The position numbers and the translations under genes are program-made. The notes under the pieces were generated by a model that had not been told where the DNA came from, did not search any database, and worked only from the letters and a program-made list of their open reading frames with translations. Of a stretch of DNA of 64,000 nucleotides, positions 47,975 to 62,528 are shown in pieces. The stretch's first letter is position 1. Each line of letters starts with the position of its first letter. The DNA lies in contig VFFE01009205.1 of assembly GCA_008921705.1 (NCBI GenBank), positions 1,594,276 to 1,658,275 on the forward strand, given 5' to 3'. The DNA is from Burhinus oedicnemus. Lineage: Eukaryota; Chordata; Aves; Charadriiformes; Burhinidae.

Positions 47975-50789
47975 AGCACCTGGGAGTAGAACAGAGCAGT
48001 ACTGCCAGTTTTTGTTTCACTTTGAGTCAATCAGCAGAAGCAGATTAACAAGTAGAAAGACATAATCTATCGTGCATAGGATGCACAGCAGAATGAAAAG
48101 TCCTTCCTCAAGGTTTGTACCAAAGCCGTAACTGCTATCTGAATAAGCAACGTCATGATCATAACTTCAATGGAAACATAATGCTCACAGCAATATAGAA
48201 AGCCTCCTACAGTTGCTACACAGTTTGCCGGATGGTGAGTATGATAAAAATTTGTGTGTTTGACAAGGAGAAAGCAGTTAGCAGTCTCTCAGAGACCAGG
48301 CCAACCCATGCTGAGGATGCTTGCTTCATGGCAATCCATGCAAGTCAAGGCACCAACCCATCAAGGCAACTATGACTGCTGTCATCATTAACTGATTTCC
48401 TAGAAATCAGAGAAAAGATAAATATTGACAGAGCATTTGGAGCATTTGGCATTACCTAAGCTGAGAATCACAGTGGATGATGCATATGGGACAAGACAAA
48501 CAAGGATCATTTTCCTGCCCAAACTGGACTATAAATTCTATAGAATATGGACCGGGCACTATTCTTCCAAATGCTCCCACAGTCGGCACACGATCAAGAG
48601 CTTAAAATACATCATTATTGATTTATTATAGATTACTGTTTCTATTACACCTTCTAATAACACGATGAATATGACTAGAGGAGATATGCATTAATGCATG
48701 CATCCTTAAAATAGAAAAATGGAAAAGGATTGGGACCAAGGATATATGGATAGCAGGGTGAGGGGGAAGCAGAGAATGGAAAATTCCTAAAAAAAAAAGA
48801 AAATACTTCCCCTTGAGGCCTTTGTTGAAAGCATTGAAATCTATGGGAAAAATATGAAGAAGGTTTTTTTAACCAAATACTAAACAATTTGTTGAGTAAC
48901 ATTTCAAATATTAGTACTATTGTGACATGTCAGCCATTCAAAATATTTTCTATAGGTATTTCATACAATAGAGTAGTTAGAAATTACAATTTTTCTTTCT
49001 AAAAAATAATATAAATAGATAAGGAGACAGTCTCTTTTCTAAACTAAGGTATACTATTTATGCGTTATTATACCCTGTGATGTAATAATGATGTAACATT
49101 ATCTTCCACAATTAAAACAGAATTTCCCTCTCCCTCAATATTTAGGGATATATTAACATTCAGAATAAACAAGTATAAGCAACTGCCTCAGTATACAATG
49201 CAGCTCCATATCTAAAACTAAATGTATTCAAAAGTTTGAACAAGATTACAAGAGCCAGTGCAGAGGAGAGGCCACATCTCCTGACATTTTAAAATACCAT
49301 TAGCATACATAGTTTTTCCATGAGGAAAAAACCAAAGAGGTTTCTATACTGAAAACACAGGACTGTAACACACAATCTGCCTAGTTTACAAACTTCTTAA
49401 TAAAAAAAACATTATTATTATTATAAAAGCTAATTATTCCAGCAGCCATGAGCATATATGTGTGTGTGTTTATAAATACATACATAAAGCACATATATAT
49501 ATATTTACACGCTTTTATAAGGAAGGCTATCAAGCCTTTCTTAGCAGTTCTGTAATAAATGAAAGCTGAGACACATAAACACAGGTCCTGAAGAGGAAAA
49601 TATGAAATATTAACAGATTTGAGATAAAACTGTTAACAACACTGTCGCTGTCCCTACCACTGTTGACTTCCTTCAGACATCACAAGCCTGAGCTCCTGTT
49701 GGGAACTCTGTCCTTAAGTATATGAAATTGTTATCCCTCTCTGGTTAGACAGAGAGGAGTACTGACTACTAAATCACCAAGGACCATAAAAGTTATACCA
49801 CTGCTAGAATGCCTCATTCTGAACGTGCCTTAGTTCCACGTACATAAATCTAGCATCACTTCCTTTCACTCCATTATTCAACAGCAATTAAAGATGGGAT
49901 GCTATATAAGAATCACCCAATATTCCAAGCCACAATTTAAGGTGATGCACAGCTACCTGAAGTTTATGGGTACTTCCTCCCATGAGATATATTCAACCAC
50001 ACAGAAAAGAAATAAATCCCTAACCTATATTACTTGTAAAAGCTCATTGTGTTCATGCTCTTTACTGTCCTATAATTGAGATAATTATTACAAATAACTG
50101 TCCCCTAAAAGAAGCTCATCAATGCAGAATTCAATTGTGAACCGTTCGGTTTTAGTTTTCCACCTTCCAGCATCAGTGGTGATAGTAGTTATACACTCTA
50201 AAAAGAAGTTTAAAATAATTTTATCAATATACATAGCATTCAAGTAATGAACTACAGTAATTTCAGCTAAGATATTTTTGTATTAGAAAAGACAGATGAC
50301 TCATGAAAGATAAGTTAGCACATCTGCAACAAACATATTACCACAGAATAACATAGGACAAAGCTTGCCATTTGCACCATTAGGTTTGCCACAATAAATG
50401 AGACATTGTATGTGATGTATAGCACAGGAAAGAAACCACAGCTGTTTGCTTCTGCGAGAAGCACATAGGTGCTCTGCACCTGAGTCTGCAAATATTTATT
50501 AAGTCCTCAACAGTGAGGTTGTGATGTTCAGAACAGCTACTGCTGAAAACCATTATCTATGGATAATTAACTATATCAGGACCCTGAGGTCCTAACATGA
50601 GGTCCTCACAACTCCCCACTAAGGGAAAGACAGTACAACATTATTGTACTATATTAGTAATATTTAATAACAGGATCATACTATTTGTGTCTTAATAATG
50701 AAGGCTGAATATCATAGCAGGGTTTACATTATTATTAGTTTCTGATGGTGCAGATTAAGTCAGGCTTAAAAAATTCTCAGTTTTTGTTA

Positions 50790-51200
50790 CTACTAAGCAA
50801 TGAGATACACCAACAAACATGGACAACATCTAATTAGAAAATGGTTTTAATTTTAAATAAAGTATTTGTGTCCTTGCAGGTTTAATTATTATTAATGCAC
50901 TTTTTCTACCATTTGCCAGCAGAAATCTAAACTTATTGGGAAGAAAAAAGAAATGGAAAAAAAAATTTCCTATTTTTTATTTGACCAAAATGATTCACTT
51001 GAACTTTGGAAGCCCTTGTATTTTTTAAGCATTTTTAGAAACAGCTAGTAAAAAAAAAAATTTCATGACGCAATAAAAAGGCTTTTTGACACATGAATAC
51101 AAAAGCTTCAGGCTGTTTATTAAGACTACTTCCTACTGTGTTGGGCTTTGTTTTATCTCATAATTAAAATCACACCTGAGCTGGGCCATCTGTGAGAGTG
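50790..51200. promoter_or_regulatory. Possible conserved noncoding block
   Basis: This stretch has a run of homeobox-like AT motifs ('atctaattagaaaatgg', 'ttaattattattaatgcac') followed by 'tcatgacgcaataaaaaggc' and 'ataattaaaatcacacc'. It contains no repeat relic. The pattern resembles vertebrate conserved enhancers, but I cannot test conservation. Confidence 0.25.
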
Positions 51201-53019
51201 TATTAAGTTTCTTAGAAAACATGAAAATCCTTTCATTTTTTCCATACAAATGCCAATAAATCTTGTAGGGTTTTGTGTGTGTGTGACACAGAAAAATAAT
51301 ATGCTTAAATAAAGGTCAGGCTTTGAGCAAAAAAATGAGCAGGCAAACAAAATTATTTTTCTGTGTTCACCATGAATTGTATCTCATAATAATTGATACA
51401 TTTTAAAGAGTTGTACACTTAAACATAAAAATGAAACCATTTTTGTTTTGATATTTGACAGTATGTTGTTTTCGTACAGTTTTTTCTGTAGGATAAAAAC
51501 ATTCACATGATCTGCAGCAGAATAAACGTCACATTTTTGGATACTCAGCAGTCGCCTTATCCCTTTAGAAGCCAGTATGGAACATTAAAATTCTCAGACT
51601 ACTTCTTCCCTGTCCCCAACCTTCTCTACCTACACAAATTCATCAAAAACTTAGTGAGAACTACACTACAGCAACTGCAGATACCTCCCAGTTGTGACGC
51701 AGAATCATAACTGGGAAGTACCCCACAAGGGAGGGAGTGCTTTGGCAATACTGATGGATAATCTTTGTATAGTAATTGACATCCTACAGTGTAGGAGATA
51801 GTGAGGTGGATGACCAGGTGAAGTAACCCCCCATTAAATGGTACACGCTAGCAACAGTTAACCATTTTCCCCCCTCTCTCTTCTGTGACAGTCAAGGAAA
51901 GGATGAAGCTAAGAAGGAACTCTACTTCTGAGAAGCAATGCTTCTGGGTTTACTCTTGAGGCAATCCTGTTTTTACACCTCACTTTGCCCAAGGCTGTGT
52001 TCAATGAACAGCTTCCCTCTGAATAAACTAAACAAATACAGGATTCTGGTCAGTTGAAACTTTGGAGTTTCTTCTATGAATACACCGAAATGTGTATTGT
52101 TGACTCTGGGAAAAGAATGGACCTCTTAAAGATATCACAAGGCACATTTACTGTAAATTGCAAGGGAAAAGCAATAATGAACATACATTAGAAGTGTACT
52201 AATTTGCACTCTCTAAATCAGCCTTTTCCCCTCCCTCTTTGCAAACATATGCTGACTTTGTAAATTGGACCTTCTATTATTTTGAAAAATTTTTCTTCCC
52301 TGTCTAATGAGCAATCAAAAATAGTTGAAACTGAGTGAAGACTGTGAAAAACAAACAAACAATATATATTTAGACACACTATCCTTGCTGGTTTTCGTTA
52401 TTGCGTTTGTTCATTTTCTCCTCAATTGAATTCACAACATTGACTCATTGACAATGGGTCTGTACATTCACATCTGCACAGTGGTTGCCTATGGAAATGC
52501 GTTAAGTATCAGCTTTCAGTGTTCCTTCTCAGATGCTCTCCCAGCTGTAAATGAGGTTAGGAAACAACACTGTAAACACAGAAGTCCTTTCAAACGGTAA
52601 AATAGTGGAAGAAAAAAAGTCTCTCAGGACATTTGATTTGTACTTGGGTTTCACTCTTAAAGGAACACCCAAAGCTTGAGAGCATTTAAAACTACTGAAA
52701 TACAAAATACTAAAGGAAGAGACAGCAGAATAAGGCATTATATTTTTGTGGTAGTCTTGTATTTTTACTATAAAGAGCAGAATAAGGCATCACAGTAATC
52801 ATACAAGTATACTCCAAAAATATAAATAGCACTGAATGCCGAGCTCATTGTTCTGAGTAGTGGGTTGCTTTCTTTTTCATTTTTTACCCCCTCTTTTTTA
52901 AAAGAAAACAAGTGTTTGCAATTCCTTCAGCCAAAAAACAGGACGGACACACACAGGTGTCACAAATAATCCCAATATAAACTCATGCTAATTTATTTAA
53001 TGTGAGACTCCAACACAAA
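51201..53019. other. Unique sequence with a 15-bp direct repeat
   Basis: AGCAGAATAAGGCAT occurs at 52724-52738 and 52776-52790. A short (GT)n lies at 51275-51284. No gene is recognised. Confidence 0.55.
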
Positions 53020-53260
53020 TTACTTAGCAGTGAAATTGCACCTCCTCGTATTGTATATGCAAAATAAAAGCGAACAGATGTGCTCTTCCAAACCACGCTA
53101 TTGCTACAATTAAACCAACAGTCATTTTACAAACCAGCGAGCTATTTCACGTGTGTCTGCGGTGCTAATCATCTTTTCTCCCCTACCGCAGCCCCACAGA
53201 ACAGCGAGTTATTTATAGAGTTATCTATCTTGCACTTTGCAGATGATGCCTAACATTATG
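53020..53260. promoter_or_regulatory. Possible conserved noncoding block
   Basis: The sequence is complex and repeat-free, with motifs such as 'atttcacgtgtgtctgcgg' (an E-box CACGTG near 53147-53152) and 'ggtgctaatcatctttt', beside a GC-rich patch. A regulatory role is inference only. Confidence 0.25.
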
Positions 53261-53284
53261 ACAACAGTGAAAAGGTCTCCGTAC

Positions 53285-53550
53285 CTGCCTACCTAAAACA
53301 AGTTTCTGTAAAGTAATGAATAGAGACAGCTTGGGGACCATCCACCTGCACCGCCTGCCTTTTACTGCCTGCAAAGTGAAGCCACAAGGGACTGGCAGCG
53401 GGGACTTGTCTGACAGGGCCAGGACAGCCTTTCTCCTCGGTGACAGCCTGGACCCAGCCTCCTAAACCTGACCCACCACCATTCCTTCGCAATGCAGCAG
53501 CGAGGCAGCTGACGGTAGCAGCTGCACCTCCTAAGCGAGATGGATGGAAT
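53285..53550. other. Local GC-rich patch
   Basis: About 260 bases have clearly higher GC than the surroundings, with a few CpGs but not enough for a classical CpG island. Two minus-strand open frames (53289-53492 and 53362-53556) overlap here and reflect the base composition. I see no protein family in them. An alternative promoter, an exon of an unrecognised transcript or an old GC-rich insertion are possible. Confidence 0.4.
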
Positions 53551-56500
53551 TTTCATAACTAGTTCCCCAAGTTACATTTTACCTTCAAGATAATTTATGA
53601 GCTGCTGTGGAGCCTTGAAGAGACAATATGCTTGCCATAAAATTAACTGTAACAGTCTTGTAGGTTATAATTAACACTGGGAGGGTAGCACCAACTGGAT
53701 GAAACACATGGCATAATTGATGGTGAAACTGGAAATTAAGGAAGCTAACAGTATCATTACTGTGCACATCACTTTAGTGAAACCTATGCTTTCCAGGGGT
53801 TAATGACAATCCCCTCCTAACGTACACATTCTGATGGGGAGTGGATGAGTGTCACAGCTAGGAGGAGGCAGGTTTGTTGGCAAGGCCACCTTGCACCTGG
53901 ACTGATGTATATACTGTTTTTTTGCCTGGAAGAGATATACATGTCAAAGCAGCAGCACCAGCACCTGAACATCTGGCAGCAGGCACACTGTAGCTTAGAG
54001 ATAGATGATTGCTCAAGCCTCATAGAATATTTCATTTTCTCTGTAGCCAGCATACTTAATGGCAAAGAAGAAAAAATCCTTTGTGAGATTTCACTTAATG
54101 GCACACATTATTAATTTAAATGACTCGAGCAAAGAAAAACATTTTAACTTTATATTGCCAGAACTTAGCAGCAAATTAAGATTTTTTTTTTCATCAGTGT
54201 ATTATCATCTTGGTTTATTACATTACTCTTCAGAAACATGCAGAGCAATCCTTTTAGCATCTTGCCTGCCAAGGGAATACTGAACTACAGATGCAACACT
54301 AGTGAGCTGGTTAATCAGAAATAATATTATAAACTGCTGCCATCTTTGGGAAGGAGAACATGCAATTCATTTACCAGTATGTAAGACACTACTCTCTAGC
54401 CAAGACTTAAGGAATCATCAGTGTAATGTATTTATTTGAATCTCTCTCATTTTAATGAAACTTTTTTTTTTTTGTCCCTGGACAAGATATGTGAAAACGT
54501 ACAGATAAATGATGCAACAGTGTCACCTACAGGCAAGCAGAACAGTTAAAAACCTTCTTTAACACAGCACCCTCTTACCTCTCAAATCCCTTTCCTCCCC
54601 TCCCCTTTCCCCTCCTCCAACCTCCCTCTCAATCCCTAACACGCATATCTGGATTTTGGGATTATCCATATCGCCAAATATAAAAAGGAGGGCAAATACC
54701 TACAGTACTTTTGGGATGGCCCAATATGAAATAATTAAACCTTAAACATAGTAAACTATGCCTTAAAATAAACATGCTGTACAGCTAGCAGTCATCTAGG
54801 CTGGAGTGGATACGTTGATTACCTTACATCTCCTGAGCACTTGTTCAAATCCACCTTTACTAGGTGCTCAAAAAGAATTCTGATAAGAATATTTTTCAGA
54901 ACTCAGAAAGACCAAATGTTGGCAATACTAAATATGAGAGAATACAAATGAGAAAATGTCAACTTGCCTAAAAACAACTGGCAAAAATTTTAAGACTATT
55001 GTCTAAACTTGTACAGAAAATGCCCTCCAGCATAATTCGGAGCTAACTCCAGCACATCCACAGGCAGAACTGATGGATCCATTCAGCTTACCTTTGTAGA
55101 AAGAGTGGAACACCCTCTTATTAGTAGCTCTTAAAATTCTCAGAACTCTCCTTTTCCAACAGAGTACTCTCTAGTATTACTGTTTTTACTTTAATATTCG
55201 ATAGCCTTTTTTTAGCTTCTCCCACAAACCCTGCATTTTGAGAGCTGTTAACTGTTTCTCAGTTAATCTTTTTGAAACATCTCAAGATACCTTTTGTTTC
55301 AATTGTTTCTCTCAATTTCTAATTACATCACTGATGTCACTTAAACACCCTTCTCACCTATGACTTCTACCTGCTCCACCACCAACTCGGGCTAGATAAT
55401 GTCTAGAATACAGCAATTTTGGAAGTATGAGGACAGTGAATTAAGTTGCGGTGTTGCATACCTCTAGAAGTGTTGTCGGTTGGTTAAGCTACTCAACTAA
55501 GTTATGGTAGGATTTTTCTTCTGCTACCACTACGTATGCTTTAAGCACTGTTCACATTTGAGGCTGCTGTTACTCTGTTTTTACAGAGCAACTTAAGCAT
55601 AAGAAATGCCACCTTCCTTTTTTAGCTATTTTAAACATCATCATAGTTTATAATTTGATAATTCCACAGCAATGATACATTAAAAATTGAAAATTCAGAC
55701 AAAATAAACTGAACAAATAATATAGCCAAATTAAACTGTTGAAATGCCCAAAAGATCTTATTAGTAGTAAAAATAAGCAAGCAAATCTAATTCTATTCTC
55801 CAGTTCATCTTAGTTTCCCTGATTGGTTGATAGATCTCCAACCATTCTTTGACCTCCCAGTATATTGCACTTCCCACTCGTCCAATGCTATTGACATTGT
55901 CTAGTAATTTACCGCGGTGCTTTCACCAGCATATGATTATCTGTGTAAGTTACCATAACTTTCAGTGCAAGTAAGCTGTAGAGCAATGCAACAGACTGAC
56001 AACCTCTTTTTGCCCACAGTCAGCCATGATATACATTGGCTTATCACTACCTCACAACCATGGTCTAGCCTGCTTAGAGAATTGACAGCATCTTGCTCAG
56101 TTTCTACATCCATTTAATTTTTGGCTGCTCCGAAAATGCCAGCAAGGGTACCAATTAGTGTCAGCTGTAACAGTTGCTTTACGTGATATACACACCTGCC
56201 TACTAGGGTTGGAGAACCAATGCATTTTACATAGGCCATCAAACACAGATACCCAATGGGAATAATCTTTGGCACTGTCTACCTGAACCATATTTGAACT
56301 GCTGACCTGAAAACAAAAGGCTTTGTATTTCATTACCAATCCCTGGAGCCATCAAGTTCTATACATGTGGAAAAACTTCAATAACATAAGGCTGCCAGCA
56401 TTTAAGACTTAAGTCATGAACTTATGTAAGCATCTGCTCACTCATGCCTCATGCTATGACATGATAAGCACACTGTTTGGCTAGGTAAGCCCTTTATGTT

Positions 56501-59500
56501 ACCCTCTGTTTTTTCTGTATTGGTAATGTACACAGATTATTTATCACAGATCCTCCAAATTAAATTTATATAATTCAGCTTTATGACAGATAAAGCTTTG
56601 ACAATAATGGTACTAAGAACATTAACAAAAAAGTCCTGTTTGGATAAGGCTTCTATTATTTTATGGAAGAGGCAATTCTATCTTTAGACTCATGTAACTT
56701 TAAATGTCTGGTTTTAGACAAAGTTTCAGTTCATACTAAGTTTGCAAGTAGTTTTATGGACATGTTACATTCCATGACATTAGCTCATTTTGCTGAAGGC
56801 AAAGGAAAGTATGGATTGATATTGCAGAAGAAAGAAACCTCAGTGGATAAAGCAAAATAAATCTATGATAATTTTTCATCATTCTCTGGATCAGCCACAC
56901 TTTATCCCTAGTTTGTAACACCAGATCTTTAGCTAATATGTGCAGCTACAGAGCACTGTACAACACACTGAATTATCCCAGCTTTTCTCCTTTTCCCCTG
57001 CCTCTGGCAGACACCATTCTCTCTTACAGGAATGATGACAGCTGATGCTAATGCTACTTTGTGGTTCAACTGTCTGATGATGTGGCTAACACTTTGTCTC
57101 CACAGATTATAAATTTGTCACCTCTGTGATCTATTCAATCTTCAGTATCCTGCAGCCTGGAAATGCAATATTCTCCATTTCCAGCATTCAGATCTCCCAG
57201 TGGTAGTGAGCAGATCATTGTCAAATCACTGGAAAAACAACAGTGTCTTTCTGATACTGCAATCACAAAAGCTTACAGAAATAAGGAAATGTCACCCATG
57301 CTGACTTTAAAAGCCTGTCCAGGTGAAATAAAGTAAAAAAAAAAAAAAATAAAAAAAATCATCAAATGCACTCTGATAGAGTGGGAAAATTCTTTATCAC
57401 TTTTTGTTTTGGAAACTTTAATTGCGCTATAAATAAGGACTAAATTTGTGTCATTTGTCAGTTTTGGAAGTGTCACTGAATCATCTTTTGTAAAGTTCAT
57501 CTAACATAATAAGAAGAAAAGCATTATATCAAAAAAGGGAAATGTCAAAGAATTTTGATTCAGGTATGGGACGACGCATCTCTGTGGTTTTCAGAAGTGG
57601 AGCATTAAAACTAAACTAAAATGATAAAGTAAACCCTCAGGGTAAACAATCCGTATGACGTGCCTTAATGAAAGAGTCTGACACACACACAAAAGCCACC
57701 CACAGAGCTGAAGTTCTGTGACTTTTGCTAGACTGCCCTATAATCCCATTTGTTTTAAGTCCCTGCACCAAATAACGTTTTTTGCACCATATTTGCTGTG
57801 TATATAGTGACATCACAAGGTAAGAAGCAGCATTTTATGTTTACAAGCTGCGGTTACTTACAGAAAGTCTTTTCAAGGGCAAAGAGTGAAGACAGTTTCA
57901 AAGAAAATAACAGCGGTGGTTAAACAGCAGCATTTAATCAAGCAGTATTTCCATTGTTCTGTAGAGTACTTGTACCTATTGATCCCAAGCTTGGCTGCTT
58001 CAAAGAGTCCTCAACACAAGAAACACAGGTGAAAGACAGAGGTGGAAAACAGGAAGGGTCACGAGAAGCAAAAGAAGTCTGGTAGTAAGCAACTGGAGAA
58101 AAGTCAAAGGTCAATCAAGGCAGCTGACGTCTAAGCATAACTACAGCAGGAGACCTAACAACTTCATTGAAGTTGCAGTGTTTTCTCCATTCATTTGAAG
58201 GCTGAAAGGTTGGTTTTCAGTCTGCTCAAAGCATCTTCCTGATTAACATACAGTGTGCAGCAGTACCATCTAAGTCACAATGTACATTCACTTTCTGAAA
58301 AACTGTTTTAGGTTACATACTGGGTGCTGAAGTTTACTTTTCTTCTTTTAAAGAGCATACACACGCGCACACACAAAAGATACGAATATCAAAGAATCCA
58401 AATATAATCTTCTTTTTTCTTCCCCTGTGATTTCCAAAATGATGAATCAAAATTTTTGTCTATGCTTGTTGCTAATTTACTGAGTATCCACACCAGCTGA
58501 CACACATTGTCCAGAGAGGACAACTGTTATAAAAACCCCACTGGAGATCATGCAGCTGTGTATAGATCCTTACTAATTTCAGAAACATGGACGCCGGATT
58601 CCTCAACATGAAAAAAAATCTGTAAACCTAATGTTACACAAAACAGCTACAAAAGCTTTAAACAACCCAAATATCCAAACCCCACTCTCTGTCAGACTCT
58701 GATATCTCTGCAATTTGTCTCTTACATCTTTGGAACTAGCATAGCTCCCACTTGCAGTAGTTTCTGAAGAATTCATAATATTTAATATATTTATCATCTT
58801 GGCAGGCCTGTGAGAGTGCAAAAAAAAAAAATCAGTATTTGTCAACCAGCCTTTCAACTGGTATTACCACATTTTATTAAAAAACTAGCATTTAGTGAGT
58901 TCCTGAAAAATACGCAAGGTCTGTGAGAGAAGGCAAAAAACTGTTCCAATTTTGCCAAAGCCCATGCTAACTTCTTAACGCATGGACTTTGCTGTTACAG
59001 AAGGAGATATGTTCCCTCTTTACGTCAACACCACTTTCTCCTACTGGAGCTAAAAAGAGTAAAATCTACCTCAATTACCTCCTTAGATATGATGTAAAAT
59101 TCCAAGGTATAAAGAGGTAAGGCGTAAGAAAAAAAACCACAAACCACTTTTTCTTCGAAACAGAAAATATATGAAAATCTTCCTGTTTGTACCTCATTTA
59201 ACATGCACACTATTTTAGGATTCCACTCTCATACTCTTCATTGTTCTTATTATAGAACCGAACAGCGTTGTCACACATTAGAACTCAATTGCCACACTAT
59301 GTGATTTTAACTTAAATTCCTATATAAATAACCACATAATATTCCAGATTTCACTGCTGAGAGGTAAGACTATCTCAGTAGTATGATAAGCATTCGCTGT
59401 AGCTAGAAAAAAACCCCATACCTTTACATTGTTACGTCAAAACTGTGAGATCTAAGAAGGGGTTTGATAAAGGCAAAAAACGCTAAGGCATTATAGCTCA

Positions 59501-60326
59501 AGGTTGACTTAAGACCTGAAATTTATACGATTTCCCATGAGTAAGAGATTATTTCTTGAAGTGTTGTGCAAAGATGAAGGAATATAACAATTCTAAAAAT
59601 ACAGTGATCTGATCTACAAAACGTTATCGGTTGTAGAATGACCTCATGAAATAGATTTTTTTCATTGTGTTAGTTCAATGAGCCAAGGTTTTAAGCTATT
59701 GATTCTTACAAGATATAATCAATTAACACTTTTCCGCTGTTTATTTCATGAAGCAGAAGAATTTTGTGTTTACTTTGGTCCAAATTATTTATTGAATGTT
59801 TATTCTGTTTTCACTGTGTCAATTTGTCATTACATGATGACTTAGAGGGAACTTAAGATTTCAGAATTTGGCTAAGTAGCACAACTATGAAAATACAACC
59901 ATCATAAATAATTTTATTTTTTCCTGTCAAACTTTCCACTTCATTAGGTCTTTCTCCAAAACTTCACATTTTCCATTACCTGGCTGAATTTTGCTTAAGA
60001 GAAATGCTGCAATTTCACTCAGGGAAATAGCAAAATGGACATCAGAGTCTGTGCAGTTAAACATTATCCTTTAAGTTAATATATTGTTGATTTATTGATG
60101 ACAAATTAGTTTGGTAGTAAATGTATCTATAATAAAAAATTGCTAGTGGTTTTGTTGCTATATAGGTGCAGTACGTCATGCAAGCATTAAAGACAATATT
60201 ATTATAACATGACACAAGTTCTATCAGGAGAAATAAGAGATACAATTTTTATTGAACTATAGTCCAGTTCTCTTGGGCGTTTACTGATCAGGTAAAGTGC
60301 AACATTCTACCTTGAAATTCAAGTAC

Positions 60327-60342
60327 TTTTTTTTTTTTTTTT
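60327..60342 (+). repeat. Poly-T tract (16)
   Basis: Uninterrupted T run followed by CCCC. Confidence 0.93.
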
Positions 60343-62494
60343 CCCCTGAACTGTTTCTTTATGATATAACAAGTTTCGTGGTTCCAGTCAAAAAGTAAAA
60401 AAATAAAAATAAAAATGTCAATAGCATCATCAACCACGTAAAAATATTAAGGCCTTTTTTGAAAATGAATCAGGTGCAGATATTGAACTGTACTTTTTCA
60501 TCCTTTGTCTCACTTTTCAAATGATAATTTCTTCCACAGCCACCATTAAATCTTGATCTATTCCAGCTCTCTGTATGGGTCATTGATTCTAGATGTACCA
60601 TGGTTATTTTTAAATGTTTCTCTTTCGTAGAGAAGAAGAGGGCTGTCTAGAGCCAGATGGGTAACTTCACACTTCATTTATCAAACCCAATGCATTAGAC
60701 TCCACCCTCTCTTTCCCACTATTGCTGTTAAATTTCCATATAATTTGGTAACAATTTTCATTATCATACAGTGACCCTAAAAAGTCTATACAGGTTTGCA
60801 TGGTTAGTCCAAAATTCACAGCTGTTCCCTTTACCCTCTACAGTAGAATCTAAGGTTCCCCCTACTTTATAAGCTGAACAGTGACCTCTAAGCAGAGGTC
60901 AAGAAGGGGTCAGTTCAAAGGGCTAGAGCAACTCTTTAACAGCTATAACAACCTGTCCATCAGGCACTACCATGCAGAATAAACAAGTCTGGGGCTTTAG
61001 AAACTCTGGACCATTTCTGTTAACACTTAGAGGACATTCACCAAGTCCTACCTGAAGTATTTTGGATCACTACTACTCAACAGAGCACACCTTGAATCCC
61101 TAGAAGACCTGCTCAGATACTTAAGATACCGATGACATCTTTGAGTCGCAAGTATATGAAACGGTAAGCCATAACACTAAATGCACTACCATGTGTTTTG
61201 GACTATGGACCTAAAATAAAAAGAGTAATTTCAGTTTGTTAATATGCAGAAACACTAGTACAACTTAAAGGAAATAATGCAACAACATGCTTTAACCAAG
61301 TAGATACCTATCAAAATAGTTCATATTCCTTTCCCTGAGAAAGGCTAAATTCCTAAAAGTTGAACTAATTTGTATTAACACTTCCCAGCATGTTTTTTTT
61401 TTTTTTTAAGGTGCCATTGACACAAAGAAAACAAAAGAACAGAACACAACACAAACAAACAAAGAACAGAATGCCTACATAACTCTACAAAGACCAAGTG
61501 CAGAGTAAAGTTTTTGCCAGCTGCCCTCCCTTCATTGACCTAAATTTCTTGAAGTTGTACTGTTCATAATGTGCTCTCTAATGCACAATGTAAGGTAATT
61601 AGAGTCATCTGTATTTAACTTCCAGAGGAAAAAAAATTCTATTATCTAATCTAGCTGATCCCCTGATAGCCTGTTGAAAGTAAAATACTGTAACCTATTG
61701 CCTGCCCTTTGACAAGTGCTAATTATTTCCTGTCCAAGCACATTTTTCTCATGTAATTCCAAAGTACACAATAGACTGATTTCTAAAACATGGGCAGCCC
61801 TGCTAGTACCACGGCGGACGTTTTATAACTTTCACCACCGCATACTTGATGGCTACCACAGTCACTGCTTCATTCCAGACATCTAGCTGAAGCTTTGATG
61901 GCGTAAAGTGAGGTGTATGGTAACAGTCTGTTTATGCAGATCATATGGATGAGACTCTCAGATAGGTCACTGGGATGGGAAACATCAAATGGAAAGAAAA
62001 AGGATTATGGATATTTAATACTCAAATGACTCTTTCAGAACTTTCAAGGCACAATGGTCTTGAAATTTTATTTCAGGTGTTTAGTTTTAAGGAGGCCTGC
62101 ACTTCGTCTGCTTGTGCCTCTGCCCCTCCAACCCTGGAACTTCAGGGTTTCAGTGTCAGAGACCAGACTATGGCTACAACGGCAATGCTGGCTCCAGCCT
62201 CCCATTGCAGTGTGGGCAGAGGCCAGAAACACTGTAACCACATTACTTTTAAATAAGTCCCGATTGCCATGATTCCTGATGATTTCGTATATTAGGAAAT
62301 CATTGTTAAACTAAACAAACATTAAAAAGATATTCCACTCATCAGAATTGTTTAGCCTTTTCCTATCTCTAGGAAGCTTTCTATTCTGGTTCTCAATAAA
62401 GATGCACATGTCCCACGGAGTGGCCGTAAGTAATTTCCTCTGTTTCCAATGTAGTGAAACTGTTTGTGTTATTTAGTAAGCGTGGTGATGGGAG

Positions 62495-62496
<2 letters not shown>

Positions 62497-62526
<30 letters not shown>
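62497..62526 (+). repeat. Poly-A tract (30)
   Basis: Thirty uninterrupted A. The sequence to its left shows no retrogene or SINE that would end in this tail, so I treat it as a simple repeat. Confidence 0.95.

Positions 62527-62528
<2 letters not shown>

Larger units (their letters stand above)
41495..50789. other. Unique sequence, no gene recognised
   Basis: Only simple-sequence features stand out: A-rich tracts near 42979-42999, a short (CA)n at 43130-43142, C-tracts at 47545-47572, a 9-bp hairpin at 47944-47974 and a (GT)n/(TA)n stretch near 49453-49505. No coding family is recognised in any frame. Confidence 0.5.

Noticed and set aside
62497..62526. Poly-A as the tail of a retrotransposed gene
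   Set aside because: No coding or SINE-like body lies directly to its left and no target duplication is visible.
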